Source: Apostichopus japonicus
Lineage: Eukaryota > Echinodermata > Holothuroidea > Aspidochirotida > Stichopodidae
NCBI RefSeq assembly: GCF_037975245.1
Contig: NC_092565.1
Location: forward strand, 14,351,499-14,415,498
DNA length: 64,000 bases
Reading direction: 5' to 3'
Position numbers and translations under genes: made by a program. The notes under the pieces are model-generated. The model saw nothing but the letters and a program-made list of their open reading frames with translations. It did not search any database and was not told the DNA's origin. This document shows positions 34,301-45,547 of the stretch, in pieces. Numbering within the stretch: the stretch's first letter is position 1; every line of letters begins with the position of its first letter.

Positions 34301-37300
34301 TTATACATTAATGCTATTATCTTGAATGACTATGGCCACCTCAGCCTGCTGCATTACTGCAAGTATGGGATTTATTGCATGGTCAGTTGTTGGCTTTGTG
34401 ATCTATGAATTAAAAACTGGACTCTAATTACATCCAAAGTTTTGGTGTATGAATATTTTTATACAAATGTATAGAAATGTATGTTCCCCCGAGCATGATG
34501 GATATAAATCAGTGGATCACGCATCCATCCAGCTATGAGCAAAGAACTAGGATAAGAAAGACTTTTGTGCTTTTTGCACAAAGTCAACTTTGTTTTTGGA
34601 GTGCAATACGTTACTGCACCGCCTAACACATGTTACCCAGCGGACCAATGACGCTCTCCCAGCAAAGTGCATGATTCCATTAATTTCATGAACGAAACAA
34701 AGGAAATCTGTAAGTTATAAATAACATACATAGATCTGATCACACACTATTACACATGAGATTCACCAGGAAAACATAAAGTGATAAAGTCACATTCATG
34801 AATATTTGCTGTTTTCTGTCTAGAGTTCAATGAATGATATGGGACAGAATAAAAGCCTTGTGCATCCCCTAATGTAAACGAATGACTCTGCTTCTAGTGC
34901 CGTGATGACTGATTTATATATACACGAAGGACTGGTAACGTTAGACGATAAAATGGAAAAGACAGAAAAGAGAGAGAAAAGTCAGGATCAATTCTAGCCC
35001 TGCCTTGCCGGTCCAATTAAACCTTCCTGATGAAGGTAGCCATTAGAGTAATGGAATTAAAACGTTCTTGGCTTTAAAGACAGCCAAACTGATTCCTACA
35101 CGTCTCTCCGGGGACAGTGAGCTCCTGATTGGATGGAACGTTGATTAACGCTTCCGCTCTGTGCAATTTTACAACTATCTATCGGCGGAAGGTATAGCCG
35201 TGGGGCACTTTTCTCCTCCGAGATGGAAGAAAATGAACAGTGGCGAGATAGTACCGTCTATAGTGGCAGATATCGCCGAAGATATGAGTTTATATTTTCG
35301 GAGAATCAAATAGAAAATTAGTCGAGGACTTCCTGTGTGTCATAAATTTGTACAATTGATTTCCTTAAGTGTTCTAAAACTGCACACGGAAGTCATTCGA
35401 CTATACACACAGAAGAGGGCAGGAACTACGGTGCGATTACATGTAGCTATAAATGTCGGTTGATGACACGTGTGAAGTCGTAAATAATATTGATATTCAA
35501 ATCTGTTAGTTCTGTAAATAATTACAGGAAATACTCTTTAATAATACTTTGTTATAATTGTGAAAGCGTTGAGAAATCGGTCACCCACATTTCTCCCCTC
35601 CCTCTTCCCCTTTCGCCCCCTTCTTTCCTTCCTCTCAAATAATAGTTAATATTTCCTCAATCTTTCCTCCCATTTATTGTCACCAGACACTGCAGTTTTT
35701 TAAATATTTTCTTCAATGCTTGCAGATACTAGGAAGGACAATTCCAGCAGGGAGATATGATTGCATAAAATTCGTTTCATATCTTATTGCTGTATGTGTT
35801 GTCCTTGCATTCAATGTGTAATTACCACACAAGTTTTTATGAATCTAGCATTCTGAGGGGAATAAAACATCTGCAAAGAAATCTAAAGACTCTAAAATGA
35901 GACATATTATTCATAACCTTCACAGAAAGGAATAAAAAATATCATCAAATGACATTTCATTTAGCATCAATCATGCAAAACAAGCTTAATGAAAGTGATT
36001 CATTTTTGTCAGGAAGTGGAAGACTATATGTAATTTGGGTAATGAATCATGTCTATATATTTTACTTTTCGGAAAATATGTTGAGATTCAGTTCTAGTTC
36101 AATTTGGGTATATTTATTTCTAGTTGTTAAATACCACTTCTGAACTGCTACATAGTCTATGTAGCAGGAAGGAGGATGAGCAGGAGGCACATAGGGTAGA
36201 AGGAAAGGGGAAGGGGGTGGGAGAGGGACATGTTTCCTAAACATAGAATGTGGTATATTATATAGCTACCATAATTAGCTATATGATAAATGATATAGCA
36301 TACCATATTTTGGTGAGTTGAATCTCAGATGTGAAAGTAGGACTATATATATGATTTAGCAGAGGGCACCTAGGTAGGAGGATGAAGGATAAGGAGGGGA
36401 GCAGGAGGGGGGGAGGGGAGAATACTATTCCACAGTGAGATGCTGCTATGAATTCAATTTGAGATCACATATACCATACAGCAGTGTAGCATTACTAATC
36501 AGCAGTAACACATAGTACCATTTAGCAATAATCATTATTGTCATTATAATCCATTATTTTTTATTATAAATCATTATCAATGCCATTTTGTTCCCCCAAA
36601 ATTACCAAGTTTTGGGAATCCTTCTGGTTAAACGTCCACAATTTTTATAGAATGGCATGGTATTTCAAGCCCTTTATTGTTAATATAAGAGTTAATACTG
36701 TAAGTTCCATAACTAATTACTTTACATCAAGTGCGAGCTTCACACACAAGACTTCATAGTGCATATAAGTGACTTCCATGTGAGCTCTAAGATGTTTCTC
36801 TTCTCATTCAAATTGTTTCAATAAGTAATTTAGTTTCAACAGATAATTACAATAACAACATTTTAGCCTCGACTTCTATATGCAAAATAGGACTATTAAA
36901 TTCATTACTCAATCACAACATTTTCACAATTCAACAATATATTTTCTGTCCATACTTTAATGGCAATACAAAATGATGCTTTTTAACCAGCATCTTTGTA
37001 CGAAAATTTATATATAAAATAAAAAATCAGAATTCCATATTTACTTGTACTCCCACATTAATATGTAAATGCCCAGATGTGCTCAACACACATATATACC
37101 TCATCTGATTCCTGTTTGCACGTTGAGCTATCAACAGGCCACTTATTCAAAACGCCATCATGGTTTACTCTTGGTAAATATTAGTCAAGTCTTTTATTTC
37201 TGCATTCAGTCGACAGATACCTTCTAAAGTGGCCTCAAATAGACTGAGCTAGTATTATCACCATCCTCTCTGTCTCAATTATAAGAGAGAAGCATCGAAT

Positions 37301-40300
37301 AGACGGACAGAGTAAACCATACAGGTGTCTTAATGAGCAAACATATACTGTAGCCAATAGGGGATAAGGGGGGGTGCTTCAGAATCTATATAGTGCCACA
37401 AGACCACTCTTTAATGACTTCTTTCCTCTCTCCTAAATATTTGGAAGAACATTACACCATGAGTGTAGAATTTCAAGTCACGTTTCTCCGATTAATAATT
37501 CATTTGTCACGAAAGTATATATCCAGAGGCACATATCAAACTGTACAGTAAACGTGACTGATGTCTCATTTTTCTCACAAAGGTGAAAGAAAAATTGCAG
37601 TTGTGTTTTGAGATAATTGGAATTCAATCACATTTACGTTCTTGCAGCAGTTTATATTTGGCTACCCTTTCCTGCATGTGACCGACATTTTTTATCTGTA
37701 CAGCATTTCAAAGCAAGAAATAATTTGTATAAATTCCACATTATTTACAAAAAATCGTGGTGGTTGTATCTAATGCAAGGAGCATATAAACCATAGCCAG
37801 GGTTTTGATGGCAGTTATATACCATCTATAAAACACTGGTCAGTGTATTAAATGTTAATTGTGTGTGTGGGAGGAAACTGTTTGCTATATATCAAGGCAA
37901 ATGTAAAAGTATTATGTAAGTAACTTTGGTAGATTTTCAATATGATAAATGATTTTGTTGTTGTTGCAATTGACAAAATGCTATTTGAAAATATAGAGTG
38001 AAGAATAGAAAGGTTTCTTCAAACCCTGTGGAGGTCACATCAGTTAAAATGAGAGTTACAATGCTGTAGCCTAGGGCAACACTTCTAACATGGCTATATG
38101 ACATTAGACTAAAGGCCTATATTTAGCCTATAATTCTGAACAGTTCCAGCCATATGATGCATTATTGTACAAACTCAGATTGTCCAGAACAGTATATATC
38201 AATGCTGTTCCAAAGGAGTCCTATTTGAATTGATGACCAATAGCCTTAATAAGTTAAGCCTGTTGTCATCCTAACAATAGGTAGTTAGCAAGCCCTTGTT
38301 CACTCTGTATAAGTACCCTAATCTCCTCAGACTAAGCTCTGCCTAATTTGCATACTGGGGAAGACAGCTAAAGGAGCTGTTGTTATGCTTTACTGGTTTT
38401 AATGAATAGACGATCAGATTTGGCAAATCCCTTATTCCCTGTACTCAGATCTAAACTAGTGTCAACTACACAGAGCAATATTATTGTTCTGTACTAATTC
38501 TCTTAATTGCATCTTGTACATTGTCTTGACTCTTGGATCTGACCCCAGAGGTCACCAATTTTCCAAATGTTCAAAGTCAAGCAATACTTAGGTAAGGAGG
38601 TTTATATTGCATATGTATGGTTCCCATGCTTCCAACTTATTAGATTTTCAAGTTTTTTTTACTGTGAAGCTTAACATGAGGACATAATTTTTTAGACTAC
38701 CACCTACACTGTAGTAAGCCTAACAGTTGCTACTCTTGCAATATGTTCAGTGTGCTTTTAATACACCCAGCTATCATTAAATTGGAAATTAAATCAAAAG
38801 TCACAAGTGCATATATATATTTATCTAACATTAACAGCCCCATACACTTTTTATACGAAATCATGAAACCAAGTCAGCATTAAACAAGGATTTTTCTCAT
38901 TTTTCCCTGACTAAACTTCACAATTCCAGGACTTTCAAGACCCAGCAAATAGGTTTCTTATATTCATTTTTAGATTAAAACAATGTTTGGGTTATTATTG
39001 TTAATTAGTACTGCAATGTTAGCACTCAAATATATATCAAACAATTTAATACTTGACTATTCTTTCTCTCTTATAAGCTTAAAGGTTCCCTGCAGTACAG
39101 TACTGTACATCTGGTACCAAACTTTCTGACAGTCTTACCATTAAACAACAAAATAGTTATGTTTATTGATTACATGAGCAAAATAGTACAGTGTCCTCCA
39201 TTTTGCATGAATGATTTTATCAATGTCACCTGCACTTCTTTAGAAATATGTTTCAACATATAATATCATATCAACATATATGTATTCAAGCTGACTTTCT
39301 TTGTACCCTTTTGCACCATGAGACTCCTAGCTGCTCGTTTTTAAATTTATGTCATTTATATAGATGTTAATAACATTGAAATTAATTAAATAACCTGGCA
39401 GAAGGGAACTTTAAAGAAAGTTATGAAAGTTTTTATCAATTAAGTTAATTTAGTAAGCAATGTCAGTGAAGTTGTTAGTCAGTGTTCGGGCACCCTCATG
39501 TTAAAATCTATCAACATACTTAAGAGTGTACACAGTAGATATATATGTAATCTGTTTATGAAATTTACTGACATGTATGCTAAGAAACACATGTTTATCA
39601 TGCAGTCACCCTCATATAGTGACAGTTACTATAATAATTCAATTGCACTATTTATACACACATTCTAACAAGGTGGTAAACTTTAAAGCAGGAAATATGA
39701 TTCCACAGACATGACTACAGAAATGAGGGGGGGGGGGGGGGTGGGGGATTGGAAGTATGGTATAGGGACTGTATGTGACTGTATGTAAGATTACCAATTA
39801 ACTTACATCTAATTGCTCATGCTAAATATGAAATACCATACGTCACAAATGTAGTTAAAATGATTGCAAAATGATAGCACCATTCTGCATCTATTAGCCG
39901 CCTCCACCCCAGGGCAAACATCACCCAAAATTTGTTCCTTCCTCCCCCACCACAAAAATAAATGGCTACAAGCTCGGACTAGAAGAACCCAGAGAAGTAG
40001 AGGAACTGACTATGGAAGATTATCAGTCAATACAATACATCAGTATCACAAACACAGTTTTTAAGGGCCTAGTATAGGCCAATACTACTGCTATATCCAG
40101 AAAGTACGCAAAATTCTCGGTTTCACTCATAAAACAACTGCAGTACAACTACTCTCTCTGGTTAAAAAGGACTCTAAACTCTAAACCCTTTTGGAATCAT
40201 GCCCGTTTCAAGCACAGTATTTCCTGCATGTAGTTTGCAAAATGAGTAATATTGCAAGTGCTTTTGGATTTTTTATCCTTTCCTCAATGCATAGTTCAAA

Positions 40301-43300
40301 TTACTACTTAATACCAACCATGAATCTAAGGATTTGAGGTCACTACCAAATCATACCACTACACACAGGAAGAGTACACTTCCTAAGCTGAACAGGTTTG
40401 TGCTTCCATTGTTTACTTGAACTACAGTCCAAAGATATTACAACACAAACCAACAAACTAATATTGCAGGTCACCTTGTCAAAAAACTTTGTACTGCAAC
40501 TCCGGCCATCCTAGCCAAATTCATATATGTACAGCTGAGGCTCCCCACGGTAGCAACTGACAGGACACGGACAGGTACTAGCTGATAAGATGTATGCCCT
40601 TATAAAATAAACTGATCAACTCAAGGACTTATCTAATTGCTGTCTTTTAAAACTCAATATTGTCACAAGAAACAGTAGTCATCTGACATTTCTACTCAAG
40701 CTGAATGGCTTGGTTGTCAAGGAAAAGAAGTGTGTTTTGAGCATAAATATCAAAGCAAGTAAAGGGAGAGAGCTTCTGAAAAGCTAGCTAACAGTAATGA
40801 AAGTTTTCTTTGCTTTGGGCGAGGGGATCTTTTTCGGGGGGGGGGGGGGAAGGGGGGAAATTTTTAGTTCACTCATTACTACATAAAGACCTAAATGTTT
40901 CTCTAACTAGATGTTTACTATTTTATATGTAATGTTTGCATATGCATGGTAGCATAGGTAAAAACAAAGGAAAGATACAAGGTACATCCAACTGTATAGT
41001 AGCGAGAGATGGGCTTTGCAGAACCGGGAGTATATAAATTTCTTTTCTACCATGCAGTGACAATAAAACATTCTTAAACACAAGTATGGATGATATTGCA
41101 TTTATAGTTTTCCACGTTATCGGACTGATATTTTTGTAATATCTTTGATGTGACATGCGCCCTCTACTAACAATTATCCTTGTTACCACCATTGCAAACT
41201 AAATTAACGTCTCCCCAATTCTCCACTCAACCACCAGGAGATCTAGCTGAGGAGATAATCCAGCTGAGGAGATAATCCATTTTGACAATAAATAGAAAAG
41301 GAAATTAAGAAGATAACGAAACAAAAAATAAACAAAAAAATATTGGCTTAACATATAAACCACAAAAGTACATTCACTGATTAGGCTTAGCTTCAAGGCC
41401 AAGTTGTCATGAGAAGTTAGTCAAAGGCCGTTAGCATCAGGAGATAATCGAATCCAACTAGATGGGCAAAGCTGACAATACCAAACTGAGAGGTTCTACT
41501 ACAACCCCTCCCCATCCCCTCCCCCTTCCCTTCCCCCTTCTTGAGAATATTTAGTTAGTCTATATTACTGTAGAGATGGTCAACATGTGAATATAACTCC
41601 AAAATGTTTCTATGTTGCTATTTACATATTGCTATCATATTTTATCTAAATTCTGTTAAATCCTGGAATATCATCATCTTCCTCTTATGTTGTGATTTTG
41701 TTGGGGATGGGAAATATTTAATCTCCCTATTTTTGTGAAAGAGAGGTTGGCAAGGTCTGCAATAATGATTATGCACTACATTCTATATTAAACTTTAAAA
41801 ATCACAATAATTAATTAATTTGCATAATATCAGAGGAGATACCAGAGGAGATGGGGTCTGTATGAGGGAGAAGAGAAAGGGAAAGGGCAAGTGGGAGGCG
41901 GGAATTGGTTTAAATGAGGGACGCATTCAGTTAACTTTCACTACTCTTACCAATCCACTTCCCTATACCTCTACAACTGCTATATTTCACACTTTACTGC
42001 TTCATATGTAACTGCTGAACATAAAATCCTACCCATTGGCTTTTATCGTTTGACATAAAGCCCCCCCCCCCCCTCCCTACTCGACAAAATATTTGCAGAT
42101 AAACCTCCAACTGTTTTCGCCTTCACATTTTTATTCCGAAATCCTGTCCTTGTTCAGTCTCGAACCCAAGTTTACGAAATTTAATTATAACTCACCGAGA
42201 TTGCAACCTACACAAAAATTTATAGCAATGAGATTTCTAAACTAAGACCTCAATAATTGACCCATGAGGGAAAAGCTGGCAAACAACCCACCGGGGCCAA
42301 TTCAGTCAAGCAAAACAAAAACGTCAGAGTCGACGAAATATGAGATTTAGGCAGCGCGGCAGCCTAGATTAGAAACTTAAGTGTCTGAAGCATAATAAAT
42401 TTGGACAACTGAATTTACGACTGCAGAGCAAGAAATCTCTCTCTCTCTCTCTTTCAATCGGACTATGGATCTGCTCCCCGGACAATGTTCTGCAAGGAAT
42501 CGTAACTGCGCATATAGGATCCTACGATATCCGAGGATTAATGCTGCAAAAATTGAGGTTGGGTTCAGGTATTCCCAATATTCTAAGTATGTATTTAGAC
42601 ATTGCGAGTTAGTAAACACTAACATTCACGCAAATTCAAATAATATGAGAAGTTCATGCATTAATAATGTAGTTAAGATGATATATGCAGCAGCCTTTGT
42701 GTTTTTTTTCAATGTGCACGAAGCAACGAGGCAGATATTACTGTTTTAAGAACCGCATAATGTTACAAACAACTCTTGACAATCAACGTACTGCGTCTCA
42801 TAAAGCAAAGAAGCAAATTTGACATTAAACAATTGTTCAAACCGCGGTTACAGTCATCTATATCTCCGTTTATCCTGATCGCAGTGTTGAACCATACGGT
42901 TTCGGTCAGAAGTAAAGTGTATATGCCAATCAGGCCCTGTCATAGTTTTAAACTTGTAAGATAAACATACTTCAGGGTTGACCCTGGATCAGTGTTGACC
43001 TCATACTATAATCCGTTAGCACTTCACATCACACAGCTTAGGTAAATTTTGCCCTTTTTGCTCTTGTAAACAAACTTTCTGATCGATGACAGAGCACAGA
43101 TCTGATAAAAACCATTTGAATTTCTTTTACTGTTGAACACAAAGCTCTGGGTCTGATCCCGAAAGTAAACGCATGCCTACGTGGATGAAAGAGGTAAAAT
43201 CTCACCTGTCATTGTAAAAATGCCGACGATAACTCCTATATTCCTACCGGCGACCATGACCTCCTCCGAGTCAGTTTGTCCCTTTGTCTTTCTGGCTGCC

Positions 43301-43371
43301 CATAGCCCGACCGTCAAGATCAACAGATAGAAGAGCGCAATGGCCACTATACCACCCCAATGAGCTGCCAT
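21712..43371 (-). CDS. SLC5A7: High-affinity choline transporter 1 (whole gene, 8 coding exons)
   Basis: CHT1 is the Na+/Cl--dependent transporter that takes choline into cholinergic terminals, the rate-limiting step of acetylcholine synthesis. Minus-strand coding exons are 43371-43206, 31888-31781, 30602-30447, 29700-29552, 29057-28935, 28287-28134, 23408-23194 and 22392-21712. They total 1752 nt, 583 aa plus stop (human 580), with all phases compatible. Diagnostic blocks in order: '[19 protein letters not shown]', '[15 protein letters not shown]', '[19 protein letters not shown]', '[14 protein letters not shown]', '[15 protein letters not shown]', '[18 protein letters not shown]' (TM8, Na+ site), '[18 protein letters not shown]'. 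Intron 1 is 11.3 kb. Intron 7 opens with a tandem array copied from the exon 7 end. Confidence 0.97.
22789..23193 (-). repeat. Five 81-bp copies of the exon 7/intron 7 boundary
   Basis: Units are 23193-23113, 23112-23032, 23031-22951, 22950-22870 and 22869-22789, with no indel between them. Each consists of about 27 bp equal to the first intron bases (GTGAGTATGAAAAGGATA...) and about 54 bp equal to the last exon bases. Each begins with an intact donor (GTGAGT, or GTAAGT in one), as does the sequence after the last copy. The frame of exon 7 stays open through all copies. Two unit types occur, '[15 protein letters not shown]' and '[15 protein letters not shown]'. The type differences are nearly all amino-acid changing yet conservative. 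Whether any copy is translated is unknown. Confidence 0.95.
23194..23408 (-). CDS. SLC5A7: SLC5A7 coding exon 7 (TM8, Na+ site)
   Basis: The acceptor 'tatttacag' and donor GTGAGT bracket residues 286-357. '[20 protein letters not shown]' is identical to human CHT1 and holds the TM8 serines that form the Na2 site in this transporter fold. The final 55 bases are the template for the tandem units downstream. Confidence 0.97.
23409..25689 (-). other. SLC5A7 intron 6, distal part
   Basis: No coding exon recognised. It contains an oligo-G run (about 24801-24812), an (AC)n run at about 25412-25431 and AT-rich unique sequence up to the family B MITE. Confidence 0.6.
25690..26935 (-). mobile_element. 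TTAA-flanked MITE, family B copy 2 (SLC5A7 intron 6)
   Basis: A 1246-bp inverted counterpart of 4421-5419. Ends AGGAATTGTCTGGTGG and CCACCAGACAATCCTT; TTAA at 25686-25689 and 26936-26939. It is longer than copy 1 because of an internal 236-bp tandem duplication (26247-26482 and 26483-26718). Confidence 0.9.
26247..26718. repeat. 236-bp tandem duplication inside family B copy 2
   Basis: Both halves open with tagcct(a)atgcgaacattcct and run to 'gtgattactgtag'. Copy 1 of the element has this segment once. The halves differ by a few substitutions and small gaps. Confidence 0.9.
27010..27500. repeat. CAC/ATC-rich tract with 181-bp higher-order period
   Basis: The triplet-rich strand (accacc/atcacc) is organised in units of about 181 bp: the block beginning near 27180 (gaacacctgatta...) recurs near 27360. 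Open frames read as His/Thr/Tyr-rich peptides and are a by-product of composition. Confidence 0.85.
28134..28287 (-). CDS. SLC5A7: SLC5A7 coding exon 6
   Basis: The acceptor 'atttgtag' and donor GTAATT bracket residues 235-286. '[19 protein letters not shown]' aligns with human [19 protein letters not shown], followed by a TM segment ('[16 protein letters not shown]'). Confidence 0.95.
28440..28560. repeat. Short tandem repeat (ctgataacaaactataacaaa-like)
   Basis: About five imperfect 20-bp units in SLC5A7 intron 5. Confidence 0.7.
28935..29057 (-). CDS. SLC5A7: SLC5A7 coding exon 5
   Basis: The acceptor 'tcttgcag' and donor GTAAGT bracket residues 194-234. '[13 protein letters not shown]' aligns with human WISVPFALSHPAV. 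The loop sequence is divergent, then 'WIDYALLLV' matches WLDSFLLLM. G-rich runs flank it in the introns. Confidence 0.93.
29552..29700 (-). CDS. SLC5A7: SLC5A7 coding exon 4
   Basis: The acceptor 'cccgcag' and donor GTAAGC bracket residues 144-193. '[18 protein letters not shown]' and '[18 protein letters not shown]' are almost identical to the human protein. Confidence 0.97.
30447..30602 (-). CDS. SLC5A7: SLC5A7 coding exon 3
   Basis: The acceptor 'cctcacag' and donor GTAAGA bracket residues 92-144. '[20 protein letters not shown]' and '[19 protein letters not shown]' match the human CHT1 blocks. Confidence 0.97.
30640..30672. repeat. G-rich low-complexity run next to SLC5A7 exon 3
   Basis: The run lies on the plus strand within SLC5A7 intron 2 and is potentially G-quadruplex forming. 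Confidence 0.5.
31020..31345. repeat. Dispersed TGACCTTTGACCTCC repeat, several diverged units
   Basis: Three or four diverged units carry 'gacctttgacctccacaaaa'-like sequence. One holds TGACCTTTGACCT (31037-31049), a perfect DR1 of nuclear-receptor half-sites on the minus strand. Related copies occur near 16240-16265 and 49185-49230. Confidence 0.55.
31781..31888 (-). CDS. SLC5A7: SLC5A7 coding exon 2
   Basis: The acceptor 'aatttcag' and donor GTAAGT bracket residues 56-92: '[16 protein letters not shown]' and '[15 protein letters not shown]', matching human [16 protein letters not shown] and WAQAPIGYSLSLILG. Confidence 0.97.
32160..32365. repeat. Tandem repeat, 68-bp unit, 3 copies
   Basis: Units share 'gtagatcacacactgagg' and 'ccactccagtgtaaacataa'. 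In SLC5A7 intron 1. Confidence 0.9.
32372..32565 (-). repeat. Candidate tRNA-derived SINE
   Basis: On the minus strand, 'gatgctagcacgcttgatta' followed by 'ccagggatcaatttcgg' resembles A- and B-box spacing of a tRNA-like SINE head. The rest is GC-richer than its surroundings. Degenerate, so tentative. Confidence 0.4.
33066..33296. repeat. Tandem repeat, 45-46-bp unit, 5 copies
   Basis: Consensus contains 'ttgccattgttac' and 'ttctttgtttaatg'. The open frame across it on the plus strand is a repeat artefact. Confidence 0.9.
43206..43371 (-). CDS. SLC5A7: SLC5A7 coding exon 1
   Basis: ATG at 43371-43369 opens '[19 protein letters not shown]', aligned with human MAFHVEGLIAIIVFYLLIL, so the start is secure. 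Donor GTGAGA. An acceptor-like 'acattttcag' ends at 43396, so a separate non-coding first exon probably lies further upstream. Confidence 0.96.
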
Positions 43372-43396
43372 TGTCCTGATGCTAGCTGACGAGTTC

Positions 43397-45199
43397 TGAA
43401 AATGTAGTATAGTTCCTTAACAGCTCTCGTTTTGGCTTCTTGCGATAATTTGATCTGTGGAGAGAAATGATACGGTTATTTATAGTCAATACACATTTCT
43501 CAGAAGGAAAATATTGATAACATCCTAGCGCTCACACAAAAAGGTTACAATAGTACACGGAGTTGATTAAAATGAAAAAGTGGCGTACCAATTTATTAGG
43601 TTTTACAGAATTTAGCCCCCCAATGATTTTTCTTTCCAGCAATCACAACTTTTTAGTCCACAGTTATCTTGAAGTAGAACAAAATACAATGGTAATCTCT
43701 CAGTATCTGAAAAGAAAATATTTCACTTTGAAATCTTGACAAAATTACACTTTTCTAAAACGTTCCGTCTGTTTTGCTCGCACAGTCATCACACCAGCAT
43801 ATGAAACATTGTCAGGGATGAGCTTTAAGCTCCTAACCTCATGGATGGCAACTGCAGTTGGTGAATCTTGAATAACGTAACCTTGGATACAGAACAGTTT
43901 GTGTTAAAACAAATGAGGAACACAAAAAATACTGTCAAGCTGACATGCCAAAACCTTGTAACAATATCAGACCTACTGTACGCTTGGCTGATGAAACAGT
44001 CTGCATTTGCAAAAGAAATTTTTCAACAAAATTAAATGTGACCATTCGATCCTTCTTTAACACCACCCACATGCCTACTGTAAAGGCATGGCGATAACAC
44101 ATGGTACATGTCATCCGAGAACTGCATGGATGTGTGAAGGAATAATTTCCCCTACGTAATCGTTTCCCTATAAAAGTTATAGGAAACTCCTACGTGAACT
44201 TGAAAGAGGACAGAAATTAAATACATAATCACTTTTGATATTTTTACAACAGAGAGATAAATTCAATCAGCAAACCTCGAAACAAAAAGCCACATTTGCG
44301 GACGGCATCCGCTATTGCATCCTTGAAAGTGACTAATTGGTTATAAAAGCCACGGTGATATATGAAGATAAAAATTACAGGCGTATGAGTGAATTGGCAT
44401 CCAAAGTTGTGAAAGTTTTTGCTGGTTCAATACTGGTGGCTCTTAATTAGAAAGACCAGCACAGAATCAATACAGACGTTCTTTTCTTTCTATAAGCTCG
44501 AGCATGCAACTTCCGAGAGCTATTTATAAAGTTCATGGAAACAAAAAGATATTACAGGAAAGGAAAAAAGAAATATTGGCGGTCGACTTGTTTCCTGTAT
44601 ATATGTAGTCACTGGACTCGTTGAGCGAGTGAGTGACCGTGGGTAGGTTGAACACAATAGACTAGGAGATCAATGTACCGGTGCTTTTTAAAATTAATCT
44701 GTGAAATGCTGAGGAGAGAGGTATTGCTGAAGGAATTGTATTGACAACTTTATCTAATACATTGCTGAATTCACACAACACATCTGTTAGGGAATATAGC
44801 CTATCACTATTTGTCCCTGACTTTTTGCTCGTTAAAAATTATGCTAAACAAAAATTTCCAAAAATAAATTTCCTGAGGGTACGTTACAGTTTATTATACT
44901 CATCCATTCATCATTCCCATAGGTATGTAGATTGAGAATGGTTAAATGAGAAACAATTATGCAATTCTGTGAGATTATTTGGATGAGTCTGGAGGAGGCA
45001 ATAAAGATGCTATATTTAGAATCCAGTGCAACTGTCTGAAAGGTTTAAATTCCTTTGAGGAAATTCCCTTACGATGCCAAGAACATGACTTAATTGTCAA
45101 CATTTTGCATCTATATGAACATTTTGGATCTGGGTATTGTAGGATTTTTGGAAAGTATAAAATAATTACTATCAATGGTGTGAAAATCAGGAGGTTTAA
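43397..45199. other. SLC5A7 upstream region, no gene seen
   Basis: No motif-bearing frame. Expected to hold SLC5A7 5' regulatory sequence or UTR intron; nothing specific can be assigned. Confidence 0.45.
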
Positions 45200-45543
45200 A
45201 GGGAGTGAAGACTCGCGCACAAAGAAATGTCTGATGCCGGTAATCTGACCTAGTCTCGAATGAGGTGTAACAGAAGTTTTAGACACCACCATCGATCCCA
45301 GAAAATACACACAGCTTGCTACCGTCGGTAATTAGACACTAGTGTACAGTCAATACATGCAGCTACGGTCAATACCCACAACACAGTGTACATAGCAGCG
45401 ATGGACATTTCAGGTCTAGATTAAAGATAACAAGGTATCATGTTTCATTATTGTCTGCATTTTGTAGTGACAAGAAGAAAACTACACTTTTTTTCAGATT
45501 TTTCAGAGGGCGGCACGCGGTTTGGGGCGAGTCTTCAATGCCT
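45200..45543 (+). mobile_element. TTAA-flanked MITE, family A copy 3
   Basis: 344 bp, same orientation as copy 2, slightly shortened internally. TTAA at 45196-45199 and 45544-45547; ends AGGGAGTGAAGACTCG and GAGTCTTCAATGCCT. Confidence 0.9.
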
Positions 45544-45547
45544 TTAA

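Larger units (their letters stand above)
31889..43205 (-). other. SLC5A7 intron 1 (11.3 kb), no coding exon seen
   Basis: Mostly AT-rich unique sequence with small tandem repeats (listed separately), G-runs at about 39727-39742 and 40839-40851, a C-run at about 42061-42073, and a hairpin at 34560-34585 (gacttttgtgc/gcacaaagtc). Open frames at 35949-36143, 40907-41402 and 42465-42749 carry no recognised motif. Confidence 0.6.

Noticed and set aside
34560..34585. Hairpin gacttttgtgc/gcacaaagtc as an RNA element
   Set aside because: Single short imperfect hairpin in a long intron with no further support.
42465..42749. 94-codon plus-strand frame as an independent gene
   Set aside because: No recognised motif, lies within SLC5A7 intron 1, and AT-rich composition makes such frames expected.
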